Shown one piece after another: positions 34,968 through 43,144 of a stretch of 64,000 nt of DNA. The notes beneath the pieces are model-generated. The model saw nothing but the letters and a program-made list of their open reading frames with translations. It was not told where the DNA came from and searched no databases. Where the stretch lies: positions 7,146,501-7,210,500 of the forward strand of contig NZ_CP012670.1 in NCBI RefSeq assembly GCF_004135735.1, given 5' to 3'. This DNA is from Sorangium cellulosum (GTDB lineage: Bacteria > Myxococcota_A > Polyangia > Polyangiales > Polyangiaceae). Made by a program: the position numbers and the translations under genes. Within the stretch, counting starts at the first letter, position 1, and every line of letters starts with the position of its first letter.

Positions 34968-34985
34968 AGCCCGCCGCCCCCGGCC

Positions 34986-36011
34986 TCACTTCCGGTACTG
35001 CGCGAGCGGCAGGCCGGCGTCCGCGGTGCCGTCCGCCACGAACCCGGCCATGATCCGGGCGCCTTTCTCCTGGAAATGGGTGCCGTCGACCGTGCCGTCG
35101 GCCCTGACCAGGAAGAACTCCGTGCCCGCCGCCACGCATCCGATCGTGCGCAGGTAGGCCAGGGTCATCTCGTTGAGATCGATGACGGCCACATCGAGCT
35201 CGTCGCCGAGCTCCCGCATCGCCTTTGCATGGGCGCTCAGGCCGTTGCCGAACTCGTGGCTGTCGCCGGTGCAGGAGCGCCGCGGGGGCGGCGTGACCAG
35301 CACCGGCGTGGCCTCGTGCTCCTGCGCCCCCTCGATGTACTGCCGGAGATACGATTTGAAGTCCGTCGCCGGGTCCAGATAGTAGGGGATCGTCTGGCCG
35401 TCGAGCTCGTAAGTCGCGTTCCGGTTGCTGTCGTTGGTGCCGAACTGCACGAGCAGGTAGTCGCCGGGCTGGATGTCGTCGAGCACGTCGTCGAGGCGCC
35501 CTTCGTCGATGAAGCGGCGCGCGGTCCGGCCGCCGATGGCCCGGTTCTCGACGTGCACCCGCGAATCAAAGAACTCCCCCAGAAACTGCCCCCAGCCCGC
35601 CTGGTGGATCGCGCTGTTCCTGTAGGTCTGGACCGTCGAGTCGCCGGCGATGTACACCGACACGTCGGGCAGCGCGGCGTCCCCGCCGCCGCCTCCATCA
35701 CCGGCCCCCTCCCCGCCGCTGCCCGCGCTGCCGCCGCCGCTGGCCTCGCCGCCGCCCCCCTCTCCGGTGCCCGTCGATCCCGTGGCCTCACCGCCGCTCC
35801 CTGCGGTCGTGCTGCTGCTCGCGCCGCCCGCGCCGCCTGTGCCGTCGCCGCTGCTGGCAGCGCTCTCAGCCGGTGAGCCGCCGCCCTGGCCTGCGCCGGC
35901 CTCGCCGGCCGGGCTGTCCTCGCCGCCGCATCCGGCCATGAGCGCCACCAAGAGCAGCGCGCAGAAAGAAGCGGATGCTCGTCCAGAGAAAGGGAAGGTA
36001 GCTCGGTGCAT
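34986..36011 (-). CDS. SGNH/GDSL esterase lipoprotein (rhamnogalacturonan acetylesterase type)
   Basis: 341 residues. Signal peptide with lipobox LMAGC (Cys28), then an exceptionally long Gly/Ser linker (about 31-111). SGNH domain: block I IAGDSTVQTY with catalytic Ser125, block II ENRAIGGRTARRF (Gly), block III VQFGTNDSN (Asn), block V VDGTHFQEKGA (Asp and His). It is closest in pattern to rhamnogalacturonan acetylesterases, which deacetylate pectin side chains. Extracellular, membrane-anchored. ATG 36011 is preceded by GGAGGGGAGAG. It fits the polysaccharide-degrading theme of the GH5/XylF genes further on. Confidence 0.9.
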   Translation of the reverse strand: MHRATFPFSGRASASFCALLLVALMAGCGGEDSPAGEAGAGQGGGSPAESAASSGDGTGGAGGASSSTTAGSGGEATGSTGTGEGGGGEASGGGSAGSGGEGAGDGGGGGDAALPDVSVYIAGDSTVQTYRNSAIHQAGWGQFLGEFFDSRVHVENRAIGGRTARRFIDEGRLDDVLDDIQPGDYLLVQFGTNDSNRNATYELDGQTIPYYLDPATDFKSYLRQYIEGAQEHEATPVLVTPPPRRSCTGDSHEFGNGLSAHAKAMRELGDELDVAVIDLNEMTLAYLRTIGCVAAGTEFFLVRADGTVDGTHFQEKGARIMAGFVADGTADAGLPLAQYRK

Positions 36012-36194
36012 GGATTCTCTCCCCTCCGCGACCTCGAGGCGTTGCGCCACGGAGTGGTTCGATGCGATCACGCCGCCGCGCGCGGGGGTCAAGCCCTGGG
36101 CCCCTCTGACGCGCTGCTACGCGCCCCGGTTCATGGGAGATGGGCCGAGCCTAGAGGGAGGAAGGGTCCGATGGCGTCCCTCGGAACGGCGGTA

Positions 36195-36344
36195 GGCCCG
36201 CGGCGAGGGGGTTCTCCGCGCGGGGTGGGGACGGGCCGTGTCCGAGCCCAGGAGATCTGTCTCCTCCGGCTCTGCCGAGGAGACAGATCTCAGGCGAGCT
36301 CGGCGGGGCCCCACCCCGCGCGGAGATCCACCTCGCCGCGGGCC
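36195..36344. repeat. 150-bp long palindromic element, copy 1
   Basis: Outer arms 36195-36230 and 36309-36344 (36 bp, two mismatches; arm begins GGCCCGCGGCGAGG). The inner stem is 36252-36266 with 36277-36291, a perfect 15 bp (GAGATCTGTCTCCTC), with a 10-nt loop. On the minus strand its spacers match those of the element at 42830-42992 (CCCCGCCGAGCTCGCCT and GGGCTCGGACACGGCCCGT). It lies between the SGNH and ferritin-like genes; the rest of the 435-bp spacer has no gene. Confidence 0.92.
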
Positions 36345-36446
36345 GGGCAGCCCGGCACAACCTCTCTCCCCTCCCTTCCCTCCCCTTCCCTTCTCCCTTC
36401 CCCGCGCCCGCGCCCGCGCCCGCGCCCGCAGCCCCCGCCGCCCGCC

Positions 36447-37205
36447 TCAGCTCGCCGGCATCCCCATCGACCTGCCGTCGCCGTGCGCCCTGGCCAGCAC
36501 CGACGCCTTGACCCAGGCCCGCACCAGGCTGAGGTGCCGCGCCTCCGCCGCGCGCGCCTCCTGGAACTGCGCCACGATCTGCGCATCCCCCAGGCCCTGC
36601 ACGAGCTCGATGAGCACATCCCAGGCGTCGTTGTCCGTCAGCTCCGCGACCAGCATCGCCTCCAGCGCGTCCGCCAGGTTCGTCCTCGGATCCGTCACGA
36701 CCTGGATCAGCCCGCACGACGCCACCCCGTGCACGTCCGCCAGCGGCGTCTCGGCCGTCGGATCCGCGCCCAGCCGCCGGATCATCGTGGCCACCAGGAG
36801 GAAATGCGCCGCCTCGTCCTGGTAGATCCGCTCGACCTCCTCGCGCGTCGGCCCGCCCTCGAACGACCCGAGCGCGTCCAGCTTCGCGAGCACCCCCTTC
36901 CACAGCCGACTCCCCGCCCGCTCGAACGCGAGCCGCTCCCCCAGCTTGTCGAGCAGCACGAGCGGCGCCTCGCCCTTCAGCGCCTGCACCGCCGCCTTCA
37001 CCGCGCCCTTGAGCGTGCCCGGCGGAGGCATCGTCCCGACCCGCTCGTCCCGGCGCGCGTAGTGCGCGAGCAGGTTGGCGATCGCCGACTCGTCGCCCGC
37101 GCTGCTCGGCGGCATGACCGTCGCCCCCGCGACCACCTCCTTCGCGTCGATCGGCGACATGTCCATCCCGGTCCGGTTCATCCCCGCGGTCGTCTCGGTC
37201 TTCAT
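36447..37205 (-). CDS. Ferritin-like domain protein (second of a pair)
   Basis: 252 residues. A four-helix pattern with iron-type motifs: EEVERIYQDEAAHFLLV (E ... ExxH) around residue 126 and EARAAEARHLSLV (ExxxxEARH) near 228. The family contains diiron carboxylate proteins of varied function (oxidases, iron storage, stress protection). A hydrophobic helix DVHGVASCGLIQVV links the halves. The ATG at 37205 overlaps the stop of the upstream ferritin-like gene (ATGA), so the two are made together and may form one complex. The specific role is unknown. Confidence 0.78.
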   Translation of the reverse strand: MKTETTAGMNRTGMDMSPIDAKEVVAGATVMPPSSAGDESAIANLLAHYARRDERVGTMPPPGTLKGAVKAAVQALKGEAPLVLLDKLGERLAFERAGSRLWKGVLAKLDALGSFEGGPTREEVERIYQDEAAHFLLVATMIRRLGADPTAETPLADVHGVASCGLIQVVTDPRTNLADALEAMLVAELTDNDAWDVLIELVQGLGDAQIVAQFQEARAAEARHLSLVRAWVKASVLARAHGDGRSMGMPAS

Positions 37206-38425
37206 GCTGACCTCACCTGACGCGCCCTCGCGCCGTTGCCGTTCGCCTGGTTGCCGCTCCCCGCCCGGACGGCGAGCTCCGTCCCGGGGACCCACACGTA
37301 CCCCGCCGCCACCATCTCCGACGGCGACCCGCTCCGGTTCAGCCGCTCGCGGTAGGCCAGCGTCTCCGGCGACTCCGGCACCAGCCTCGGATCGACGAGG
37401 CTCATCCCGAGCGCGCGCAGGTGCGCCTCGCCCCGCAGCACGCGGCGCACGAACTCCCGCTGGCTCGCGAAGTCGACGGGATCGGGCAGCTCCGCCGGCA
37501 GGACCTCCGCCGGATCCCGCCGCTCGATCCGCTCGAACAGCCCGCGCACGTGGTGCAGGTGCCCGAGCTCGTAATCGACGAACCGCTCCCAGATGGCCCT
37601 GATCCGGGGGTTCGACTCGGACTTCGCGCAGCTGTGATACGTGTAGACCTCGTTCGCCTCGTGCAGGAGCCACTTCTCGAGCCAGCTCTCGTCAGGATCG
37701 ATGATCGACTCGTACTGCGTGACGTGCTGCTCCTCGATGGAGGCGATCTCGGCGTAGAGCTGCCGCGCCATGGGATCGGCGAAGGTCGGCCCCACGGTCA
37801 TGTAGTAGTCGTGCGTCTGGTGCTCGGCCGCCATGATCGTGAGCGCGTGGAGCTTGCTGAGCGGCGCCGCCGTCCGCCGATCGTACGGGGCCCGCAGGTC
37901 GTCGTCGGGGTGGCGGTGCTCGACGCTCGTGGGCCTGCCGGGGCAGATGTCCGTGTAACACTGAAGGATGTTGTTCGCGTCCTTGCCGTGCACCCGGTCC
38001 ATGAGCGCCGCGTAGCGGTAGAGGTGATCGAAGTCCTCGAGCATCCCGAACCGGTAGACCTGGGCCAGGTACTCGTCGGGCTCGCGCTGCGCGACCGCGG
38101 CGGTGACCTCGATGGCCACCTGCTCGAACCCGATGGTCGTCTCGAGCACCGACAGATCGCCCGGCAGGAGCCAGTCCACCATCGTCTGCTGGTGCTGCTC
38201 GACCCGGCGGACGCGCGCGAGCTCCTGCTGGAGCGGCCCGTTCATCCGGGCGCAGGCGTGCGAGAACCGCAGCGACTCCGACTCGATGCCGTTCATCAAG
38301 ATGATCCGGACGCGCGTGAACGCGTCATCGTTCAGCTTGCTCGATGGGGTGCCGACCAGCTCTCGCCAGTCGAACTGCTGCTCGTCGAGCGGGGTGCCCC
38401 GCTCCCTCAACAAATCGAGTGCCAC
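37202..38425 (-). CDS. Ferritin-like domain protein (first of a pair)
   Basis: 407 residues from the GTG at 38425, which follows GGAGGTCAAG; in-frame sequence further upstream is Arg/Pro-rich and not credible. Repeated helical motifs with Glu/His pairs are visible: GFEQVAIEVTAAVAQREPDE, FGMLEDFDHLYRYA (ExxDH), IASIEEQHVTQYESI (EExH) and DYELGHLHHVRGLF (ExxHxH), which suggests one or two diiron four-helix bundles. LHALTIMAAEHQTHDYYM adds another ExxxH. No signal peptide. Coupled to the downstream paralogous-fold gene by a 4-bp ATGA overlap. Confidence 0.78.
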   Translation of the reverse strand: MALDLLRERGTPLDEQQFDWRELVGTPSSKLNDDAFTRVRIILMNGIESESLRFSHACARMNGPLQQELARVRRVEQHQQTMVDWLLPGDLSVLETTIGFEQVAIEVTAAVAQREPDEYLAQVYRFGMLEDFDHLYRYAALMDRVHGKDANNILQCYTDICPGRPTSVEHRHPDDDLRAPYDRRTAAPLSKLHALTIMAAEHQTHDYYMTVGPTFADPMARQLYAEIASIEEQHVTQYESIIDPDESWLEKWLLHEANEVYTYHSCAKSESNPRIRAIWERFVDYELGHLHHVRGLFERIERRDPAEVLPAELPDPVDFASQREFVRRVLRGEAHLRALGMSLVDPRLVPESPETLAYRERLNRSGSPSEMVAAGYVWVPGTELAVRAGSGNQANGNGARARQVRSA

Positions 38426-39005
38426 CTTGACCTCCCGTGTTCGATGGTTTGCCGGCTGCAAGAGTCGCTCCACCGGGGGCGCGCGCGGCGCGGGCGGGCG
38501 GCGGCTCGCGGCGTCGAGGCAATTGGCCACATCTGTCGCAAGTTGCCCGGGACGCCGGTCGCGGGCGCACACGACGGCACGCGGGCGCGGCGCGCGGTGA
38601 CGAGGGGCGAGATCGCCGCGGGTGACGGGCTCTTCGATTCGAGGGCAGCGGGCCGTCGCGCTGGCTCTCTCCGAATTTCCTCGAGGCGCTGCGCAGTTCG
38701 TCCGCTGCGCTGGCGACCTCGGCAACAACGATTCGTTCACGGCGCACCCTCGACGTCCAGAGCGACAGAGATCGGCGTTCGAGCAAGCCGAACGGAACTC
38801 CAGATCTCGATGTCGAATCTCCGAGAGACCGTGTTGCGCGATTGACGCAAACAAACTCGGTCGTGTAGATCTCGTCTCCGGGAGCCGCTGGCGCCGGGGG
38901 GCGCCGGGACGGCACGTCGGAAAACACGCACGCGCGCCCGCGCGAACCGGCCGTGAAAGAGCGGCCCGGAGCGAGAGCGCGTGATCGTCGCAGGAGGCAG
39001 CCACC
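38426..39005. other. Intergenic, 580 bp, divergent promoter region
   Basis: Upstream region of the ferritin-like operon (minus) and of the receiver gene (plus). The first 200 bp are Arg/Ala-coding-like GC noise; 38640-38880 is less GC-rich and probably holds the promoters. No gene is supported. Confidence 0.45.
38842..38871 (+). promoter_or_regulatory. Candidate sigma-70-type promoter for the receiver gene
   Basis: TTGACG (38842-38847), an 18-bp spacer and TAGATC (38866-38871), about 135 bp before the GTG start at 39006. The -35 is good, the -10 is weak. Confidence 0.3.
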
Positions 39006-39671
39006 GTGTCAGCGACCGTAAGAGCTCATCGCACCTCCGCGCCCCGCAAGCACGCCCTGAGCTCATCTCCCCGGCGCAAGTACCGCATCCTCGTCATCGA
39101 CGACGACGAGGGGGCCCTGAGCAGCATCTCGACGGCGCGCATCACGGACATCGACGTCGTGACATGTATGTCGGCGGAGCACGCGCTCAAGCTGCTCGAA
39201 GCGGCGCAGTTTCATCTCGTCTGCTGCAGCCACACGACGCCTGGAATGAAGGGGGATCAGCTCCTCCGGCTGGTGTCGAGCATGCCCGTTTACACGAGCT
39301 GCCTGTTGATCACCGAGGTGGACGATTACACGCCGGCGAGGGACGGCGGCCACTACCACGTCATGTTCAAGCCGCTCGACGAGGGCCGCCTCACGGCCAC
39401 CGTGCTCCACCTGGCGCGCCTGACCGAGATGAAGCGCTCTGTCCACTCGATGACGGGCACCTTCGCGCCGCCGGATCCCGCGGCCTCCGGCGGAGAGCTC
39501 ATGTCCTGCGACTGGTCCGACGCCGCGCCGGACTCGTCCTATCCGCCGAGATCCACGAGGCTCGAGCCCTGCAAGGCGCCCGCGGCCGCGTCGCCCGAGC
39601 CGCAGCAGGAGCCGGAGTCGACGAGGGCCGCCGCCCAGGCGCTCCGCCCCGTGAGCAAGTGCCGCAGGTGA
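39006..39671 (+). CDS. Degenerate receiver-domain protein lacking the phosphoacceptor Asp
   Basis: 221 residues, GTG start after GGAGGCAGCCACC. Residues 25-145 follow the receiver fold: acidic patch IDDDEGA (31-37), and the switch Lys in MFKPLDEGRL. However, where a phosphorylated Asp is expected (usually LLDxxMPGMDG) the sequence is VCCSHTTPGMKG, with Ser75 in its place. The C-terminal 75 residues are Pro/Ala/Ser-rich and carry no output domain. It is thus a pseudo-receiver that might work by protein binding rather than phosphorylation. No kinase gene adjoins. Confidence 0.8.
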   Translation: MSATVRAHRTSAPRKHALSSSPRRKYRILVIDDDEGALSSISTARITDIDVVTCMSAEHALKLLEAAQFHLVCCSHTTPGMKGDQLLRLVSSMPVYTSCLLITEVDDYTPARDGGHYHVMFKPLDEGRLTATVLHLARLTEMKRSVHSMTGTFAPPDPAASGGELMSCDWSDAAPDSSYPPRSTRLEPCKAPAAASPEPQQEPESTRAAAQALRPVSKCRR

Positions 39672-39740
39672 GCCCGTCGGCGGGGCTTCCATCACGACAG
39701 GGCGCACGGCCCGGGGCGGGCGCCTGCGCCCGGGGCGGGC

Positions 39741-39830
39741 CGAGGCGCGCGCCCCCCGGCAGAGGGCGGGGACGAGGCGCGCGCCCTCCGGCGGAGGGCC
39801 GCGACGAGGCGCGCGCCCCGCGCCGCGGCT
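39741..39830. repeat. Three imperfect 31-32-bp tandem repeats
   Basis: Units begin CGAGGCGCGCGCCC at 39741, 39773 and 39804, followed by CCGGC and GAGGGC variants. They lie between the receiver and VOC genes; no coding role is evident. Confidence 0.6.
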
Positions 39831-39863
39831 CATGGGCCACGGGGAGACGGGGCCGCGCGCGGC

Positions 39864-40358
39864 TCAGGCGCCGCCTTTGCCCTGCTCCTCCCACCACCTC
39901 GCCAAGCGCGTTTGCATCTCGTCCATCGGGACGTCCTCGATGAACGTCGAGAGGATCCACTGGTGACCGAACGGGTCCTCGATCCTGCCCGCGCGCTGGC
40001 CATAGAACTGGTCGGCGATCGGATAGATGATCCGGGCGCCCGCCTCGAGCGCGCGCGCCGCGACCGCGTCGGCGTCCTCGACATGCAGCGTGAGCACGAC
40101 GGGGGTGCCGCCGAGCGCACGGGGGCCGCGCGTGTTCCATTCGGGGGCTTCCTCCGCGAGGGTGAAGCGCGCGTCGCCGATCACGAGCTCGGCGTGGACG
40201 ATGTTGCCGCCGAGCTTCGGATCCGCGAGGCGCATCTTCTCGGTCGCGCCGAACGCCCTTTTGTAGAACGCGATGGCGCCCGGCGCGTCGGCGACGACGA
40301 GGTGCGGCGCGAGGGTGGGAGACGGGGGAGGCGAAACGGGTTCGGGTCGATGGGTCAT
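39864..40358 (-). CDS. VOC family protein (PhnB-like glyoxalase fold)
   Basis: 164 residues. LVVADAPGAIAFYKRAFGAT, HAELVIGDARFTLAEE and DQFYGQRAGRIEDPFGHQW are hallmarks of the PhnB-like VOC proteins. The metal-ligand positions His/Glu of true glyoxalase I are only partly matched, so glyoxalase activity is not implied. ATG 40358. It ends 54 bp before the AraC gene on the same side, the pair being arranged back to front on the minus strand (AraC upstream at 40413-41234), a frequent AraC/VOC pairing. Confidence 0.9.
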   Translation of the reverse strand: MTHRPEPVSPPPSPTLAPHLVVADAPGAIAFYKRAFGATEKMRLADPKLGGNIVHAELVIGDARFTLAEEAPEWNTRGPRALGGTPVVLTLHVEDADAVAARALEAGARIIYPIADQFYGQRAGRIEDPFGHQWILSTFIEDVPMDEMQTRLARWWEEQGKGGA

Positions 40359-40412
40359 GCGCTCAGCATGGGCGAGCGGGCGCCGCGGGTATTGTAAAAA
40401 CGTGACGGCGGC

Positions 40413-41234
40413 TCAGCCCGGGAGCGGGACGTGGTTGCGCACGCGGCGGGCCGCGAGGTACTCGGCCGGGGTCAGGCCCGCGAAGGCGCGGAAGTCGTGG
40501 ATGAAGTGCGCCTGGTCGTAGTAGCCGCACGCGGCCGCGACCCCGGCCCACGAGACGCGCTCGCCCCGCTCGACGGCCGAGAGCACCTGCTGGAAGCGCT
40601 GCACGCGGCAGTAGCGCTTCGGCGTGAGGCCGACCTGCTCGGCGAAGGTGCGGATGAACCGCTTCGGGCTCATCCCGAGCTGCCCGATCACGTCGGCCAC
40701 CGTGCGCGCGCGCGCCGGGTCGGCGAACGCCGCGAGCGCGAAATCGACCGCGGGGTCGCGCGCGAGCGGGCGGACGAGCCGCGCGGCGAGCGCGGCCTCG
40801 AGCGCGCGGAGCATGGCCTCGGGGGTCCTCGCCTCGAGGACGCGCTCGCGCACGAGCCCGGCGTCGCGACCCCAGATCGCGTCGAGCGGCACGTGGGCGC
40901 CGCCGAGCGCCTCGACGTCCGGGCCGACGAACGGGAAGGCGCCGCCCGGGGCGAACCGGACCCCGACGATCAGGCGCTGCTCGGCCGTGTCGATCGCGAA
41001 GTGCTCGGCGTGGGCGCCGCAGATCGCGATGCCGCCGCTCAGGCGATGGCAGCGGGCGCCGTCCCGGCCCTCGTACCAGCGCAGCTCGTCCTCGGCGAGG
41101 TTGATGAGGAGGCTGAGCGCGCCGGTGGGGAGCACCCGTTCGAGCTGGTCCGGCAGCTCGGGGGCCGCGTGGTACCAGAGCAGGTCGACGAAGCGGCCGA
41201 GAGGGGGAGGCGGCTTGTACGTGACGAAGTGCAT
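40413..41234 (-). CDS. AraC family transcriptional regulator (DUF6597 type)
   Basis: 273 residues. The N-terminal region (YKPPPPLGRFVDLLWYHAA, VLPTGALSLLINLAEDE, IVGVRFAPGGAFPF) is the DUF6597 domain found in many stand-alone AraC regulators. The HTH half has VADVIGQLGMSPKRFIRTFA and VSWAGVAAACGYYDQAHFIH, closing FAGLTPAEYLA. ATG 41234. Its nearest co-directional gene is the VOC protein downstream, a likely target (inference). Confidence 0.93.
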   Translation of the reverse strand: MHFVTYKPPPPLGRFVDLLWYHAAPELPDQLERVLPTGALSLLINLAEDELRWYEGRDGARCHRLSGGIAICGAHAEHFAIDTAEQRLIVGVRFAPGGAFPFVGPDVEALGGAHVPLDAIWGRDAGLVRERVLEARTPEAMLRALEAALAARLVRPLARDPAVDFALAAFADPARARTVADVIGQLGMSPKRFIRTFAEQVGLTPKRYCRVQRFQQVLSAVERGERVSWAGVAAACGYYDQAHFIHDFRAFAGLTPAEYLAARRVRNHVPLPG

Positions 41235-41517
41235 GACGGCGGCCCGGGAGCGGCAGTTTGCCACGAGCGGAGGGCGCGCGACATGGCGCGGTGAGACCGC
41301 CCCGGGCGCGCGCGACCGCCGCGCGACCGCCGGCCGCCGGGACGAGCGCGATGGGATTGAACGATCGCCCCTCGTCCGGGCACTCCGCTCCCAGGAAGAG
41401 AGGTCCGCTCCGCCGGCCGCGGCCCGGGGGCGCGCGCTCGCCTGCGCCCTGGCGCGGGGGCGCGCCGCCCTGCGCCCCGGCGCAGAGCACGGCCGGAAAG
41501 GCAACAGGTTCGACGTC

Positions 41518-42768
41518 ATGCGCAGCATCGCCCTCCTCGCTCTGCTCGGTGTCCACGCGCTCGCCGGGTGCTCCTCCGGGGACACCGGCGCTCCGGGGCC
41601 CGACAGCGCCGACCAAGAGCTCGCGCCGCCGTCGCCCGGCACGGGTGTCCAGTACCGCATGGCCTCGACCGTGGCGCCGGGGCAGGAGATCGAGCGGTGC
41701 ATGCTGGTCGTCGCGCCCCCCGAGGGGCTCTACGTGCGCGCCGACGAGGTCCGGTTCTCGCCGGGGAGCCATCATGTCGTGCTTTACAAGACCGATTACC
41801 CGGAGATCCCGACCGAGACGAGCGAGGGGATCCCGGTGGACGCGACCGAGATCCACGACTGCAACAACGGCGCGACGGCCGCCTGGGATATCACCGGCGT
41901 GGTGGCCGGCTCGCAGTCGTACGAGGGCGACTCGTTCCTCGGCGAGCTCCCGGACGGGGTGGCCCTCCGGGTGGAGCCGGGCGCCGTGCTCGTCATGAAC
42001 ACCCATTATCTGAACACGACGCCGGATCCGCTCGAGACCGACGCGCGCGTGAACCTCTACACGATCCCGCCGGAGCAGGTGGAGCAGGAGGCGGGCATGC
42101 TGTTCCACTACAACCCGTTCATCCGGGTGCCCGCGAACGGGGCGGCGTCGGCGCGGATGCGGTGCCGCGTCGACGAGGACGTCTCGCTCGTGCGGGTCCA
42201 GTCCCACATGCACCGGCGCGGGGTGGGCTTCGCGGCCCATCGCGTGCGCGAAGACGGCGCCATGGAGGAGATCTACGCCAACGAGGCGTGGGAGCAGGTG
42301 CCCGCGAAGGTGTTCGCGTCTCCGCTCGAGGTGAAGGCGGGCGAGGCGCTCGATTTCCGGTGCGATTACGTGAACCCGGAGTCGCGCGAGGTCGCGCAGG
42401 GCCTGACCACGCGGGACGAGATGTGCATGCTCATCGGTCCTTATTTCCCGCGCCGCCCCGGGCTCGACAACTGCAACGGCGAGGGGAGCGTCCCCGCCGA
42501 GACGTGGATCGGGACCGGCGCGGCGACGTGCGCGGAGACGCTCGCGTGCGTCTCGGCGGCCGAGAGCGACGCGGACGTCTTCGGCTGCGTGGTGGATAGC
42601 TGCGCGGGGGCGGCGGAGGAGGTCTCGGGGTTCCTGCGCTGCCAGATGACCGGGGGCCACGGGGCGTGCGACGAGGCGTGCGCGGAGGGCGGGGACGGGT
42701 GCGCGGCGTGCATGGCGGAGGCGTGCGGGGAGGAGGTCGCTGCTTGCGAGGCCGCGCGCTGCGAGTGA
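41518..42768 (+). CDS. Secreted lipoprotein related to copper type II ascorbate-dependent monooxygenases
   Basis: 416 residues. Signal peptide with lipobox LAGC (Cys18). The core follows the PHM/DBM two-domain copper monooxygenase fold: SPGSHHVVLY (HH, first copper), VMNTHYLN (His), VQSHMHRRG (HxH, second copper) and DEMCMLIGPYFP (axial Met). In eukaryotes this family hydroxylates peptides or dopamine; bacterial members are uncharacterised. The last about 90 residues form a Cys-rich tail (CAETLACV, FGCVVDSC, CQMTGGHGACDEAC, CAACMAEAC), unusual for the family. Stand-alone gene; ATG 41518. Confidence 0.85.
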   Translation: MRSIALLALLGVHALAGCSSGDTGAPGPDSADQELAPPSPGTGVQYRMASTVAPGQEIERCMLVVAPPEGLYVRADEVRFSPGSHHVVLYKTDYPEIPTETSEGIPVDATEIHDCNNGATAAWDITGVVAGSQSYEGDSFLGELPDGVALRVEPGAVLVMNTHYLNTTPDPLETDARVNLYTIPPEQVEQEAGMLFHYNPFIRVPANGAASARMRCRVDEDVSLVRVQSHMHRRGVGFAAHRVREDGAMEEIYANEAWEQVPAKVFASPLEVKAGEALDFRCDYVNPESREVAQGLTTRDEMCMLIGPYFPRRPGLDNCNGEGSVPAETWIGTGAATCAETLACVSAAESDADVFGCVVDSCAGAAEEVSGFLRCQMTGGHGACDEACAEGGDGCAACMAEACGEEVAACEAARCE

Positions 42769-43144
42769 GGGGCGCCTGGGGGGTGTGGCCGGGGGCGCCT
42801 CGGTGGGGGAAGGTCTTGCCGAGCTGTCCGGCCCCCGGCGAGGGGGTTCGTGGGGCGGCGCGGGGGCCCCACCGAACTCGCCTGGGACGTTCTTTCACCG
42901 GCGTGCGGGGCACGCCGGTGAAAGAACGTCAATTGAGGCTCAGACATCGGTCCGTCCCCCGCGCCGCCCCACGAACCCCCTCGCCGGGGGCCTACCGTGG
43001 TTCCACGAGGATCATCGAGCCCGAATCGTCGCTCGGACAGCGGCCATCGCGCGGCCAGGGCGCCGCGGGCGCGGGACGCGGCCTCCCGGCCGGCGGCGCT
43101 CGCCTGCTGGACGCGCTGGAGGGCGATCTCTAGGATGCGGGCTC
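42769..43144. other. Intergenic, 376 bp, upstream of the defence island
   Basis: Largely occupied by palindromic element copy 2. The remaining about 150 bp before the NACHT gene is GC-rich with AGGATGCGGG as a possible ribosome site. Confidence 0.5.
42830..42992. repeat. 163-bp long palindromic element, copy 2
   Basis: Outer arms 42830-42866 and 42956-42992 are perfect 37-bp reverse complements (beginning GGCCCCCGGCGAGGGGGTTC). An inner stem, 42886-42906 with 42910-42930, is a perfect 21 bp closing a 3-nt GGG loop. Spacers CCCCACCGAACTCGCCTGG (42867-42885) and TTGAGGCTCAGACATCGG onward (42933-42955) match those of copy 1 at 36195-36344, read on the opposite strand. There is no T-run, so it is not a standard terminator. 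It ends about 150 bp before the NACHT gene. Confidence 0.95.

Noticed and set aside
42830-42992. Rho-independent terminator of the copper monooxygenase gene
   Set aside because: The stems are far longer than usual and no T-run follows on either strand. A homologous copy elsewhere points to a dispersed element.
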